Source: Alkalihalobacillus sp. LMS39 (GTDB lineage: Bacteria > Bacillota > Bacilli > Bacillales > Bacillaceae_F). From it: a DNA stretch of 64,000 nt. Shown here in pieces: positions 34,130 through 42,949 of the stretch. The first letter of the stretch is position 1; every line of letters starts with the position of its first letter. The position numbers and the translations under genes were made by a program. The stretch covers positions 310,001 through 374,000 of the forward strand of contig NZ_CP093300.1 in the NCBI RefSeq assembly GCF_022812285.1, given 5' to 3'. Under the pieces are notes generated by a model. It saw only the letters and a list, made by a program, of their open reading frames with translations, had not been told where the DNA came from and did no database searches.

Positions 34130-35020
34130 ATGATGAAACTAATGAGCGCTACAGCGGTAACAATGTCTAAGCAAGGGAGTCGTGTACTTGCAACAAAGGA
34201 AGGCTTGTTTATAAAGAAAGATGGTACGTGGAAGCGTTCATTACAAAATACGGGAAGAACAATTCGTGATTTAGTTTGTAATCATAGTCATATATATGGT
34301 GTAGGTGATAATGGTCTTTTTTTGAGTAGTTATGATGAAGGGGACAGTTGGTCAATTCAACAATTTCCTACAAAGGCTTCGATTTGGAGTATAGTGACCG
34401 ATTCATTAGATTTACTTATTACACATGGTGATAAAGTGATTTATCTTTCAACAAATGCCGGAAAGTCATGGACACCGTATTATCCGTTTCAATTTTCTAA
34501 CGCACCTTCTATCCGTTCTCTATGCTTATTCAAAAATAAACTTCTCATTGGAACAAAAATACATCCAATTTACGGGGGGATTTGGTGCTTTGACCTACAG
34601 GATCAATGCACCACGTTTATAAAAAAAGAACAAAAGCAAATGATATCTTCAATGATTACGATGAATAATGAACTCATAGCAGCAACTGGGTCGTGTCGAA
34701 ATAAAGCTGGGAAAATCTTAGTTTGCCATTTGTCACGGCTAATGGATCTTGATTCATGGGAAGAATGCAATGGATACGAGGATCAATGTTTCTTAGATTT
34801 AAATGAGAGTAAAGGGATTATTTATTCTACTTCTACGCAAAATCATCAAGGAATTAGCCTCATTTCCCAAGTTTGTATAAATCGTAAGGAAATTGTCCCA
34901 TGCAATTATATTAGGGGACACGGCTGGAGAATTTGTAATGATAAAGAAGATTATATCGTAGCGGGATTGTATGAGTCGATGGAATTTACAAGAGACCAAA
35001 TGCAAAATTATGTAATGTAA
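34130..35020 (+). CDS. Beta-propeller protein with Asp-box repeats, 296 aa
   Basis: Soluble protein without signal peptide. Two clear Asp-box (BNR-like) motifs are present: SSYDEGDSWS near residue 65 and STNAGKSWTP near residue 105. The repeated blade-like pattern suggests a six- or seven-bladed propeller related to Ycf48 or sortilin-type folds. It starts 6 bases after the flavodoxin stop and uses the AGGAG inside that gene's end, so it is co-expressed under Fur. Several cysteines (LVCN, QCTT, GSCRN) are notable. The function is unknown. An assembly or repair role in iron starvation is a guess. Confidence 0.7.
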   Translation: MMKLMSATAVTMSKQGSRVLATKEGLFIKKDGTWKRSLQNTGRTIRDLVCNHSHIYGVGDNGLFLSSYDEGDSWSIQQFPTKASIWSIVTDSLDLLITHGDKVIYLSTNAGKSWTPYYPFQFSNAPSIRSLCLFKNKLLIGTKIHPIYGGIWCFDLQDQCTTFIKKEQKQMISSMITMNNELIAATGSCRNKAGKILVCHLSRLMDLDSWEECNGYEDQCFLDLNESKGIIYSTSTQNHQGISLISQVCINRKEIVPCNYIRGHGWRICNDKEDYIVAGLYESMEFTRDQMQNYVM

Positions 35021-35039
35021 AGAAAGGAGTGTGTAAGCA

Positions 35040-35189
35040 TTGATATTACGAAAAGTGTTAGCAGAGGATTCAAAACGTATTCTCAAGTTATTGACGAAAC
35101 CAAGAAATGAACTAACGGTCCATGAACGTCTAGAGTTGCAGCGATATATGGAAGATGATGAAGGTACTGAAAGAAATGAAAAAAGCTAA
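35040..35189 (+). CDS. Short charged protein, 49 aa, flavodoxin operon
   Basis: The TTG start at 35040 has AAAGGAG 10 bases upstream and lies 19 bases after the propeller gene. The product (MILRKVLAEDSKRILKLLTK, then HERLELQRYMEDDEG) is amphipathic and highly charged with no cysteine. It is probably a small cytoplasmic regulator or adaptor. The position makes it the third gene of the iron-responsive operon. A short hairpin (GCTAAAAC/GTTTTAGC) overlaps its stop. The family is unknown. Confidence 0.55.
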   Translation: MILRKVLAEDSKRILKLLTKPRNELTVHERLELQRYMEDDEGTERNEKS

Positions 35190-35222
35190 AACAGTAGTTT
35201 TAGCCTTAGCGTAATGATTTTT

Positions 35223-35407
35223 TATCGGACATCTGTTCCGTTAATCTAGTAAAAAATGATGGTTGTGAAATATTATCGGACACTGGTTCCGTTACATTAG
35301 GATAATAAGTTATTTTCGTTGTTAAATTAGTATAATAGCGGAACGTATGTCCGTTAAGGTTAAGAAAAACGTGTAGTTCATTGAAATAGCGGAACACATG
35401 TCCGATA
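35223..35407. repeat. Four-palindrome intergenic element, copy B
   Basis: Motifs forward at 35223 and 35274, reverse at 35336 and 35387, with start spacings of 51, 62 and 51 bases. Both forward copies end in CCGTTA, and both reverse copies begin TAGCGG. It lies between the flavodoxin operon and the terminator of the convergent MATE gene. Confidence 0.93.
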
Positions 35408-35445
35408 CAAAAAAAGGAGCCCCTTTTTAAAGAGGCTCCTTGTGA
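35408..35445 (-). terminator. Terminator of the MATE gene
   Basis: In minus-strand reading AAGGAGCC, a 12-base loop and GGCTCCTT are followed by five or more T. It lies directly downstream of the MATE stop codon. Confidence 0.88.
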
Positions 35446-35463
35446 CGGTTTAATTCACCGTAC

Positions 35464-36822
35464 TCAATTTTCGCCCAATTCAAATCGTCGTTGAACAATT
35501 TGAAGTCGGATATAAAATCCGATGGCTGCACATGTCAAACCGAGTGTTATGCCTATCCATAAGCCAAATGGTCCTAATGGTGTAAAGGCCGCTAATGAAT
35601 AGCCGGCAGGAATACCGACACCCCAATAAGAGGTAAGTGCAATTAAAAACGGTGCTTTTACATCTTTGTAACCCCTAAGCACTCCTTGCAAGCCTGATTG
35701 CGCGGCATCTGAAAGCTGATAGACAATGGCAATAATGAAAAATTGGCCAGCCATGAAAATAACATCAATGTCTGTTGTATAGAGCCCAGCGATCGATTCG
35801 CGGAAAAAGAACAAAAAGACGGCTCCGCAGGCAAGAAAGCCAATGCCGCCCCATACTCCTAAGCGTCCATATTGCTTTGCTGCTTCCAATTTTCCTCCGC
35901 CAACAGAATAACCGACAACAATGGTGAGTGCCATTGAAATGCTTAACGGAATCATAAACATTAATGTAGTGAAACTAAGTGCAACTTGGTTTGCGGCAAT
36001 GGCTACAGTAGAAAACATAATTCCAACTAATAAGGTTACAACGGAAAAAATACTAGATTCAAAGAAAATCGATAAGCCGATAGGAATTCCAATCGACAGT
36101 TGTTCTTTCCACGCTTTCCATGAAGGGATAACCCATTTGACAAATAGACGATAATGCTTAATGACAGCTAAACGGAAGGTCATCCAAATGCTAACAAGCA
36201 AAATAATCCAAAATGTAATCGCGGTTGCATAACCTGCGCCAATCCCACCTAAAGCTGGTAAACCGAAATTGCCAAAAATAAATCCATAGTTTAATAGGAC
36301 ATTAAATGGAACAGCTAAAATCGTAATAAACATCGTAATTCTAGTAAAGCCTTGCCCATCAAAAAAATTTCGCAAAACATTAGATAAAAATAATGGAATA
36401 ATCCCAATAGATAAACCAACTAAATAATGAAAAGCAATATGGTGAACACCAGGGTCGAGATTCATAATGTGTAACACGGGATCAAGGACAAAGCTTCCGG
36501 CTACGAATACGAAAATTCCTAGTGCAACGGCTAAATACAGTGCTTGTGTTACAGCACCTGCTATTTTATCTTTATGTCCGCTTCCAATAAAATGAGCGAC
36601 AATCGGTGTCACAGCGAGCAAGATGCCGTTCACTCCTGTAAAGATGGGTAGCCATAAGCTCGAACCGATAGCAACACCTGCTAAATCATCTGTCCCGACT
36701 CGGCCTGACATCATTGTATCGACTAAATTCATCGCAAATAAACTTAATTGTGTGACCATGATTGGCCACAAGATAGAGAGGAATAATCCTACTTTATTGT
36801 TCCAAGTCTCTGCATGATACAT
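35464..36822 (-). CDS. MATE family efflux transporter (NorM-like)
   Basis: Twelve-helix cation or drug antiporter of 452 aa. It consists of two homologous six-helix halves. The first opens WPIMVTQLSLFAMNLVDTMMSGRVG with the conserved Asp and Gly, and the second repeats the pattern from SIGIPIGLSIFFESSIFSVV. The ATG at 36822 has GGAGGAA upstream. A TetR-family gene lies 28 bases upstream on the same strand, so a repressor-pump pair in one operon is likely. The substrate cannot be predicted from sequence. Confidence 0.94.
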   Translation of the reverse strand: MYHAETWNNKVGLFLSILWPIMVTQLSLFAMNLVDTMMSGRVGTDDLAGVAIGSSLWLPIFTGVNGILLAVTPIVAHFIGSGHKDKIAGAVTQALYLAVALGIFVFVAGSFVLDPVLHIMNLDPGVHHIAFHYLVGLSIGIIPLFLSNVLRNFFDGQGFTRITMFITILAVPFNVLLNYGFIFGNFGLPALGGIGAGYATAITFWIILLVSIWMTFRLAVIKHYRLFVKWVIPSWKAWKEQLSIGIPIGLSIFFESSIFSVVTLLVGIMFSTVAIAANQVALSFTTLMFMIPLSISMALTIVVGYSVGGGKLEAAKQYGRLGVWGGIGFLACGAVFLFFFRESIAGLYTTDIDVIFMAGQFFIIAIVYQLSDAAQSGLQGVLRGYKDVKAPFLIALTSYWGVGIPAGYSLAAFTPLGPFGLWIGITLGLTCAAIGFYIRLQIVQRRFELGEN

Positions 36823-36850
36823 CTGATTTCCTCCACAACTTTCTTTTCAG

Positions 36851-37423
36851 TTAAGTAATACCATTCCAATATACAGTCCAAACTGCTTGTAATTTTGTCT
36901 CAGCTTTTTCTTTTCCTCCGTATACGAGCTCGACACAAATGGAATCGATTAACGCCGAAAAAGCAATTGTTGCTGTTTGTGCATTTTTTTCTTTCATCTC
37001 CTTATTAGCAACAGCCTGTTTAAATCGTTGTAAATAAAGAGCATCCACTTGCTGTATATGCTCATAGAGGGATTGCATCACCTGGTCATGTAAATGATAA
37101 GGTGGAAAAAAAGAAAGGCGAAGCCAAAATTTAAGTCGGCTATCTGTTTGATATCGCTCTGTATAGTTTCGTAGTGATTTCCATAAATAATCAAATAATG
37201 GGTCAGCAAAGTGAGTTTGCAAAAACTCCTTTTCTCTCTCGTATTCGATTGCAAATGTTTCGGTTAATAATTGGATAAATAAATCGTCTTTGCTTTTGAA
37301 GTGAGAATATAACGACTGTTTTTTTAATCCGACCTCATCAGCAATTTCTGCAAGTGAAGTTCCATCATACCCTTTCTCTGCAAATAAAACGAGAGCAGCT
37401 TCTTTTATCAATAGAGCACTCAT
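36851..37423 (-). CDS. TetR/AcrR family repressor
   Basis: One-component regulator of 190 aa. The N-terminal helix-turn-helix contains ALVLFAEKGYDGTSLAEIADEVGLKKQSLYSHFKSKDDLF, a standard TetR recognition segment (here given in overlapping family form). The C-terminal ligand domain is variable. The start at 37423 is favoured over 37426 because it gives normal spacing to GGAGGG. A palindrome, ACGAACGTTCGT, lies 19 bases upstream and is a probable autoregulatory operator. It probably controls the MATE pump transcribed with it. Confidence 0.92.
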   Translation of the reverse strand: MSALLIKEAALVLFAEKGYDGTSLAEIADEVGLKKQSLYSHFKSKDDLFIQLLTETFAIEYEREKEFLQTHFADPLFDYLWKSLRNYTERYQTDSRLKFWLRLSFFPPYHLHDQVMQSLYEHIQQVDALYLQRFKQAVANKEMKEKNAQTATIAFSALIDSICVELVYGGKEKAETKLQAVWTVYWNGIT

Positions 37424-37442
37424 CATATCCCTCCTTTACCTG

Positions 37443-37454
37443 ACGAACGTTCGT
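37443..37454. promoter_or_regulatory. Palindromic operator of the TetR regulator
   Basis: ACGAACGTTCGT is a perfect 12-bp palindrome in the regulator's upstream region, in the size range of TetR-family sites. Confidence 0.6.
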
Positions 37455-37647
37455 AAAACATTGTAACAAACGTTTCTTGCTTTTTCAATCGACCATTTCC
37501 TTATCTTCGTCGAATAAGTTTTTTATTTACTGAATTTAAATAATTACTTCCTAAACCATACAATCTATTCACAGGAGATTCATGCATAATTAACAATTCA
37601 GAATTAAAATTCACTTTGTAAGATTAATTAATAAAGAGAGGAAGAGG

Positions 37648-39844
37648 ATGGGCTTGGCTAAAATGAGGTATGAAGATAGGAAAGGAATGAAACAGAAGAA
37701 GTTATTATCCATTTTTTTGTTAACGACCATTTTTTGTTTTCAAAGTACTGTTTCGACTTTAGCAGCAACCAACTTAGATGATTCAGCAATAGAACCAAAA
37801 AGAGCATCTTATGGATACTACGTAGATACTTATCAAAATAATACAAACACAAACATGACACCCGAATCAAATCCTTCCATTGGTGTACTTTCGAAATTTC
37901 TTGATATTTGGACACCAGGGGATTCATGGGATAATGGAACAGTGGTAGATCAAAACGTTCATAAGCAAAATATTGATCTGTCAGTTTCCATTGCAAACAA
38001 TCGTACGGAAAAAGAAGCAAAATTGGCTTATTTAATTGACCGACGTGACGGAAACTTATTCTTCCATTAGAGGGCTTGGGCCCTATGCTGACCATTTTAT
38101 TAAAGGTGCAAACGCAGGGACCACGATTCTTGATGAAATTCCAGAAGATGCTACATCTGTAGCGTATAGTGATGGAGGAAATAATAACGGTGTTTGGGCT
38201 GATGAGGATTCTAGTCTTGGTGACATGGTGAAATTAATTAGAACGTTACGCTGGTCTGCAGCGACAACGAATAATGCGAAAGCTTATTATAGCTACCAAC
38301 GTCCATTTCGATGGTATGATGAGTCAATTGTTGTCCCAACTTTAGTTCCAAGAATAAGTCAGAATCCGAGTACAGATGGAGGATTCCCTAGTGGACATAC
38401 GAATGCAAGTTATCTTGCTTCATATGGGTTTGCTTATGCGGTACCAGAACGTTATGAAGAAATTATGACAAGTGCTTCCGAGAGTGGTCATGCTCGAATC
38501 CTTGCAGGGATGCATTCACCACTAGATGTAATCGGTGGACGAGTGATGTCAACTGCAGTTGCAGCATCTGCTTTTAATGACCCAAATAACAATAGTATTA
38601 AAGAAGCGGCTTATAAACAAGCCCATGAAGTTTTGCTATCACAAGAAGGAACAGCGCATGATGAATTTAGTGATTATGCAACAAACAAAAAGAACTATAC
38701 GGAACGTTTAACATATGGATTTGAACAAACTGGTGATACAACAAAACCAATGGTTGTACCTAAAGGAGCCGAGGCACTTATTGAAACTCGTTTCCCATAT
38801 CTAGATAAGGATCAACGTCGTTGGATTCTTTTTACGACAGGGTTACCATCTGGATATCCTGTTTTAGATGATACGGAAGGTTGGGGACGTTTAAATCTTT
38901 TTGCAGCTGCTGGTGGTTATGAAGCATTCGAAACAGATGTAGCTGTAACAATGGATGCATCGCTAGGTGGATTTCATGAGTTAGATACTTGGAAAAATGA
39001 TATAGCTGGACCTGGAAAGCTTACTAAATCAGGTAGTGGTACTCTAGTACTTTCTGGAAACAATTCGTACTCAGGTGGCACGGTTCTTGAGCAAGGTACA
39101 CTAGAAGCAAAATCGAGCACAGCATTTGGACAAGGCTATGTTGTTAATCACGGTGGTACGTTGACAGAGAACATTTCGAGTAGCATCGTGATTAACGACG
39201 ACTTTACTCAAGGTGAAGAGGGTACGCTTGAATTGACAGTTGGAAGTAGTGAGGATGTTTTGGTCATTCATGGTGAAGCTCAATTTGGTGGAACATTAAT
39301 AGTAAGCTTCAAAAATGGCTATATTCCTAGTGAGGCAATGCCAATTATTGTTTATGACAAGCTGGTAACAAATCATGAATTTACATCTGTAGAATTATTA
39401 GGTCTTCCAGAATCTTATGATGTTGTTTATAGTGATGGCAACCTACGAGTTGTGGATATGGATGCTGATATCGTCGAACCGAAACCAGGAGACGATGGGA
39501 ATGACGATGGGAACGAAGAGAATCCAACACCAGGAGACGGTGGAAACGAAGACGAAAATCCAAACATTCCGATTCCAGGAGAAGATGGAAACGATGATGA
39601 GGATTCAGGTAACCCAACACCAGAAGACGGTGTAGAAGAAGACGAGGAAACAAAGAAGCCTTCCCCTGGAAAAGGAGAAGATAATAACAAAAAGCAAGAA
39701 GGTAAAAGCAAAGGAAATGATACAGTTAAAAATCCGCAAACCGGAGACGACACGAACATATTCCTTTATATAGTGTTGCTAGGAGCGTCATTGCTTACAG
39801 CCGGTATTGTTATCTATCAAAAGAAATTTAAAAGAATGGCATAA
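37648..39844 (+). pseudogene. Surface-anchored PAP2 phosphatase with NPQTG sorting signal, frameshifted
   Basis: Two overlapping frames (37648-38070 and 38036-39844) together encode one exported protein. The first gives a signal peptide (KKLLSIFLLTTIFCFQSTVS) and about 100 residues. The second carries PAP2 acid phosphatase motifs (GGFPSGHTNASY, SGHARILAGMHSPLDVIGG) and an autotransporter-type beta-strand repeat (LTKSGSGTLVLSGNNSYSGG). It then has an acidic Pro/Gly/Asp/Glu linker, NPQTG, a membrane helix and a basic tail. One extra G at 38050-38051 (GACGGAAAC) would explain the break. Removing it gives an uninterrupted protein. The adjacent class B sortase fits the NPQTG signal. It could be a true mutation or a sequencing error. 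Confidence 0.85.
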
Positions 39845-39856
39845 AAAGCATGTACT

Positions 39857-39895
39857 CCCCTTATAGGACAAGCTATCAATTAGACCTATAAGGGG
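39857..39895 (+). terminator. Hairpin between phosphatase and sortase genes
   Basis: CCCCTTATAGG and its complement with a 17-base loop, then GATATTTTTGG. The weak T-run suggests partial termination, allowing low sortase expression. Confidence 0.6.
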
Positions 39896-39950
39896 GATAT
39901 TTTTGGATGACAAAAAAAGTAAGCATATATGAATAAAGGTGGATTGAAGA

Positions 39951-40703
39951 TTGAGTACGGTAGAGCGTAAAAGGAAAAATTGGTTTCAACGAATTATTCT
40001 TATTATTTGCTTAGCAGTGTTTTTATTCTCTTTAGTAAAAGTTGGAACGATTTATTTAGAGTATGCAGACAATGAAAGTGTTTTAAGAGAGATTCAAGAT
40101 ACGTATTATGGAAATATCGAACAATCAGACTTTCAGCATAAGTTAAAATATGAAAGGTTATTTGCTATAAATCCAGATATCGTTGGTTGGATTTCAATGG
40201 ACGGTACGAAAATTGATTACCCCGTTTTACAAAGTACAGATAATGAGTTTTATTTAAACCATAATTATAAAAAAGAACATTCAAAAGCGGGTAGTATTTT
40301 TATGGACTATCGAAATCAATCTGGATCTCTTGATAGACATACGATTATTTATGGACATCAGATGAAAGACGATTCTATGTTTGGCCAACTAGAGTCTTTT
40401 TTAGAGAAAGACTTTTTTATGAAAAACAAGCATTTCCAATTTGAAACGATTGAAGAAGGCTTTGGTGTAGAAATATTCTCTGTATATGTAACAACAACAG
40501 ATTTTAATTATATTGAAACAGAATTTATAAGCGATGAAGACTACATAACATTTGTAAACACGATTCAAGGAAAATCAGAAATTAAAACAAATGTGACTGT
40601 TGAGAATGAGGATAAAATTATCACTTTATCAACATGTAATAAACTGATTGATGAGAAAGATGGAAGATTAGTTTTGCATGGCAAATTCACAAGAAATGAT
40701 TAG
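39951..40703 (+). CDS. srtB: Class B sortase
   Basis: Membrane-anchored cysteine transpeptidase of 250 aa that cleaves sorting signals and links proteins to the wall. An N-terminal signal-anchor helix spans residues 13-32. The catalytic domain has NPDIVGWISMDGTKIDYPVLQ, IYGHQMKDDSMFG (catalytic His), TLSTC (catalytic Cys) and RLVLHGKF with the Arg. The insertion between strands is typical of class B. The TTG start at 39951 has AAAGGTGGA upstream. The neighbouring substrate ends in NPQTG, a class-B-type signal, so this is a dedicated sortase and substrate pair. Confidence 0.93.
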   Translation: MSTVERKRKNWFQRIILIICLAVFLFSLVKVGTIYLEYADNESVLREIQDTYYGNIEQSDFQHKLKYERLFAINPDIVGWISMDGTKIDYPVLQSTDNEFYLNHNYKKEHSKAGSIFMDYRNQSGSLDRHTIIYGHQMKDDSMFGQLESFLEKDFFMKNKHFQFETIEEGFGVEIFSVYVTTTDFNYIETEFISDEDYITFVNTIQGKSEIKTNVTVENEDKIITLSTCNKLIDEKDGRLVLHGKFTRND

Positions 40704-40792
40704 TATTTTTTGAGGTAGAGTCTGTATTGTTGTTGTCAAAAATCTTCCATTCAATTATAGTAAAGCTACAATACTAATATTGGATAATAACC

Positions 40793-40953
40793 AATAATCA
40801 TGGTGTCTAATAGACATAATAGGGAATCTGGTGTGAATCCAGAACTGTCCCCGCAACTGTAAGTGCAGACGAAATAATCAAGTCCACTGTCAAAAGACGG
40901 GAAGGGATTAAAGTAGGATGATGCATAAGTCAGGAGACCTGCCTTGATTATCC
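40793..40953 (+). ncRNA. Cobalamin riboswitch
   Basis: Contains the conserved blocks of the class: GGGAATCTGGTGTGAATCC, ACTGTCCCCGCAACTGTAAG, CCACTG, ACGGGAAGG, and the B12-box AGTCAGGAGACCTGCC at 40928-40943. It is complete and on the plus strand. A terminator follows at 41046. The next genes are a thioesterase and a ribokinase, not known B12 targets. Confidence 0.95.
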
Positions 40954-41045
40954 GTATTATCTTCTTCGGGAGTTGGGAAGATATAGCGAGGTGTACCGCT
41001 ACGGACAGTTTATTAAACTGTTTATTAGAGCTGCCACGTTATTTA

Positions 41046-41076
41046 AAAGCCCATCCAAAGTGATGGGCTTTTTATT
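41046..41076 (+). terminator. Terminator of the riboswitch expression platform
   Basis: AAGCCCATC, a 6-base loop and GATGGGCTT followed by TTTATT. The palindrome CAGTTTATTAAACTG (about 41007-41021), upstream, could be part of the alternative antiterminator fold. Confidence 0.85.
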
Positions 41077-41224
41077 GGGTTGTTTTTGTAAAGGGTGTGG
41101 CTATAGTATTGTTTCCCACTTGTAGTGACGTAGAGTAACGACTACACAAGACGAAAACAGCTTTTTATTTTCCTATTTCTCTCGCTTGTACTATTACATC
41201 GAATCAAAGAAAAGAGGAATGAGT

Positions 41225-41710
41225 ATGGAAGAAAAGTTATCTTCAACGATTTCAAGGACGATTCAAACAAAGCTAGTACTCCCTCCAGACACGAATCATT
41301 TAGGGACAATTTTCGGGGGGACAATATTATCGTACATTGATGAGATTGCTGCCATTACAGCGATGAAACATAGTAAGGAAGTAGTTGTGACAGCGTCAAT
41401 TGATACGGTGAATTTCGTTTCTTCAGCAAAAGTCGGAGATATTTTACATTTAGAAGGGGTAGTTATATCAACAGGAAGAACTTCGATGGAAGTCTATGTA
41501 AAAGTTGAGACTGAAAATTTGACATCCAGAACAAAAACGACGACTACAACAGCGATATTAACGATGGTTGCTGTCGACCAACATGGAAAACCAACCCCAG
41601 TCAAAGGTGTTATACCCGAGTCGGAAGAAGAAAAGAAATTATCCTTCCATGCGCAAGCTCGAAAAGAAAGAAGGCTACGTATGAATGAGCTTTCTAGTGA
41701 GTATAAGTAG
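41225..41710 (+). CDS. Acyl-CoA thioesterase, hotdog fold (YkhA-like)
   Basis: Cytoplasmic acyl-CoA hydrolase of 161 aa. The signature KLVLPPDTNHLGTIFGG, with the following YIDEIAAITAMKHS, carries the catalytic Asn and Asp region of the hotdog domain. TASIDTVNFVSSAKVGD and GRTSMEVYVKVE are strongly similar to B. subtilis YkhA. The start at 41225 has AAGAGGA 7 bases upstream. It is the first gene downstream of the B12 riboswitch and its terminator, so its expression may depend on cobalamin, though a separate promoter after 41080 is possible. Confidence 0.92.
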   Translation: MEEKLSSTISRTIQTKLVLPPDTNHLGTIFGGTILSYIDEIAAITAMKHSKEVVVTASIDTVNFVSSAKVGDILHLEGVVISTGRTSMEVYVKVETENLTSRTKTTTTTAILTMVAVDQHGKPTPVKGVIPESEEEKKLSFHAQARKERRLRMNELSSEYK

Positions 41711-41775
41711 GATGATACAATAGAGACAGAAGAAATTTGAGAGAGAATAGTATGCAAGAGGAAAGGAGGGTTAAA

Positions 41776-42657
41776 GTGAGAGAGGAACTGTTGATTACAG
41801 TAGTTGGAAGTATCAACATGGACATGGTCACTGTAACTGATAAAATTCCTGTTCAAGGAGAAACGCCGATCGGAGAACGATTTGAAACAAATCCAGGGGG
41901 AAAGGGATTAAATCAAGCTGTTGCTGCTGCGAGGTTAGGGGGCAATGTCCAGTTTATCGGCCGTGTTGGGGACGATGCTTTTGGTCAGGAACTTTTGCGG
42001 TTTTTACAACAGGAAGGGGTTTCTGTAACCGGTGTGGAACCGGTTACACATTCGAGTTCTGGTGTAGCTACGATTATTTTATCGGAAAGAGACAACCGAA
42101 TCATTGTTATTCCGGGTGCTAATAATGAGGTAACGCCTCACTATGTTGAACGTCATAAAGAGCAAATCCTAAATAGTGACCTCGTCTTGTTGCAGTTTGA
42201 AATACCAATGGAGACGATTCGTTATTGCCTACAACTTTATGAAGAGGAAGGAATCCCGGTTATTTTAAATCCAGCTCCAGCAAGGATGCTAGAGAATGAA
42301 TATTGGGATAAGGCCCTTTATATTACTCCAAATGAGAGAGAAGAAAAAGAGCTAATCTTAGATACAAATCAAGAAATTGCAGATAAGTTAATTGTCACGT
42401 TAGGGGAAAGGGGAGCAAAATTTACCGATGGTGGAAATGTGGAAATTAGTCCCGCTATAAAAGTAGAACCGATAGATACGACAGGAGCAGGTGATACATT
42501 TAATGGTGCATTAGCAGTCGCTATTAGTGAAAAAATGTCATTGGCAAAGGCAATCGAGTTTGCGAATGGTGCAGCGGCACTATCCGTTCAGCGGTTTGGT
42601 GCAACAGGTGGAATGCCCACAAGAGATGAATTAGAGAAGTTTATAGCAAAGGGCTAG
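41776..42657 (+). CDS. rbsK: Ribokinase, PfkB family
   Basis: Sugar kinase of 293 aa that phosphorylates ribose or deoxyribose. N-terminal VVGSINMDMVTVTDKIP and NPGGKGLNQAVAAARLGG form the PfkB signature 1. PIDTTGAGDTFNGALAVA is signature 2 with the catalytic Asp. ILNPAPAR and LYITPNEREEKEL are characteristic of ribokinases. The GTG at 41776 has AAAGGAGG 6 bases upstream, so the 13-codon extension to 41737 is not used. It follows the thioesterase gene by 65 bases. No ribose transporter is nearby. Confidence 0.93.
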   Translation: MREELLITVVGSINMDMVTVTDKIPVQGETPIGERFETNPGGKGLNQAVAAARLGGNVQFIGRVGDDAFGQELLRFLQQEGVSVTGVEPVTHSSSGVATIILSERDNRIIVIPGANNEVTPHYVERHKEQILNSDLVLLQFEIPMETIRYCLQLYEEEGIPVILNPAPARMLENEYWDKALYITPNEREEKELILDTNQEIADKLIVTLGERGAKFTDGGNVEISPAIKVEPIDTTGAGDTFNGALAVAISEKMSLAKAIEFANGAAALSVQRFGATGGMPTRDELEKFIAKG

Positions 42658-42689
42658 TCGCATTTAGAGGGAAAACTAGTTTGTTTTTA

Positions 42690-42717
42690 AAAGGCTACCA
42701 TTCGGGTAGTTTTTTTG
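42690..42717 (+). terminator. Rho-independent terminator
   Basis: GCTACC, ATTC and GGGTAG followed by eight T, just after the ribokinase gene. Confidence 0.82.
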
Positions 42718-42720
42718 AAA

Positions 42721-42894
42721 GATAAGTATAAAAGTTTTGTCAAGCAGTGTAGTTTTGAAAGCTTATTCAAGAAGAGCGAAGGCTGCGCACCTGCGCGTTT
42801 CACCCCAGAAGAGCACTTGTGGTTCACTGTCAAAAGCGGGCAGGGCTTCGCACTTCACTTGAAACGAAAAGACGATCCGCGTTTTTCTTATAAT
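42721..42894 (+). repeat. Dispersed structured repeat, family 1, copy 3 (full length)
   Basis: About 174 bases aligning with copy 2 from AGTATAAAAGTTTTG to CCGCGTTTTTCTT, with scattered substitutions. The central CCCC/GGGG stem is weakened (CACCCCAG against CTTGTGGTTC). An open frame across it is composed of the repeat and is not a gene. Confidence 0.8.
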
Positions 42895-42949
42895 GCAAGT
42901 AGAATGATAATGAAATTTAATATCTTTTAATAATCATTATTATTTAATA

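Noticed and set aside
35223-35407. CRISPR-like array
   Set aside because: There are only four short repeats, two of which are inverted, with spacer lengths fixed at 30, 41 and 30. The same layout recurs at four loci. No cas genes are present.
39427-39759. Ser/Pro-rich open frame on the minus strand
   Set aside because: It is the mirror of the repetitive acidic linker of the surface phosphatase. Low-complexity GAT/GAA repeats produce open frames on both strands.
42715-42930. Open frame of 71 codons on the plus strand
   Set aside because: It lies almost wholly in family-1 repeat copy 3. The same stretch in the other copies is not open in that frame, and it has no ribosome site.
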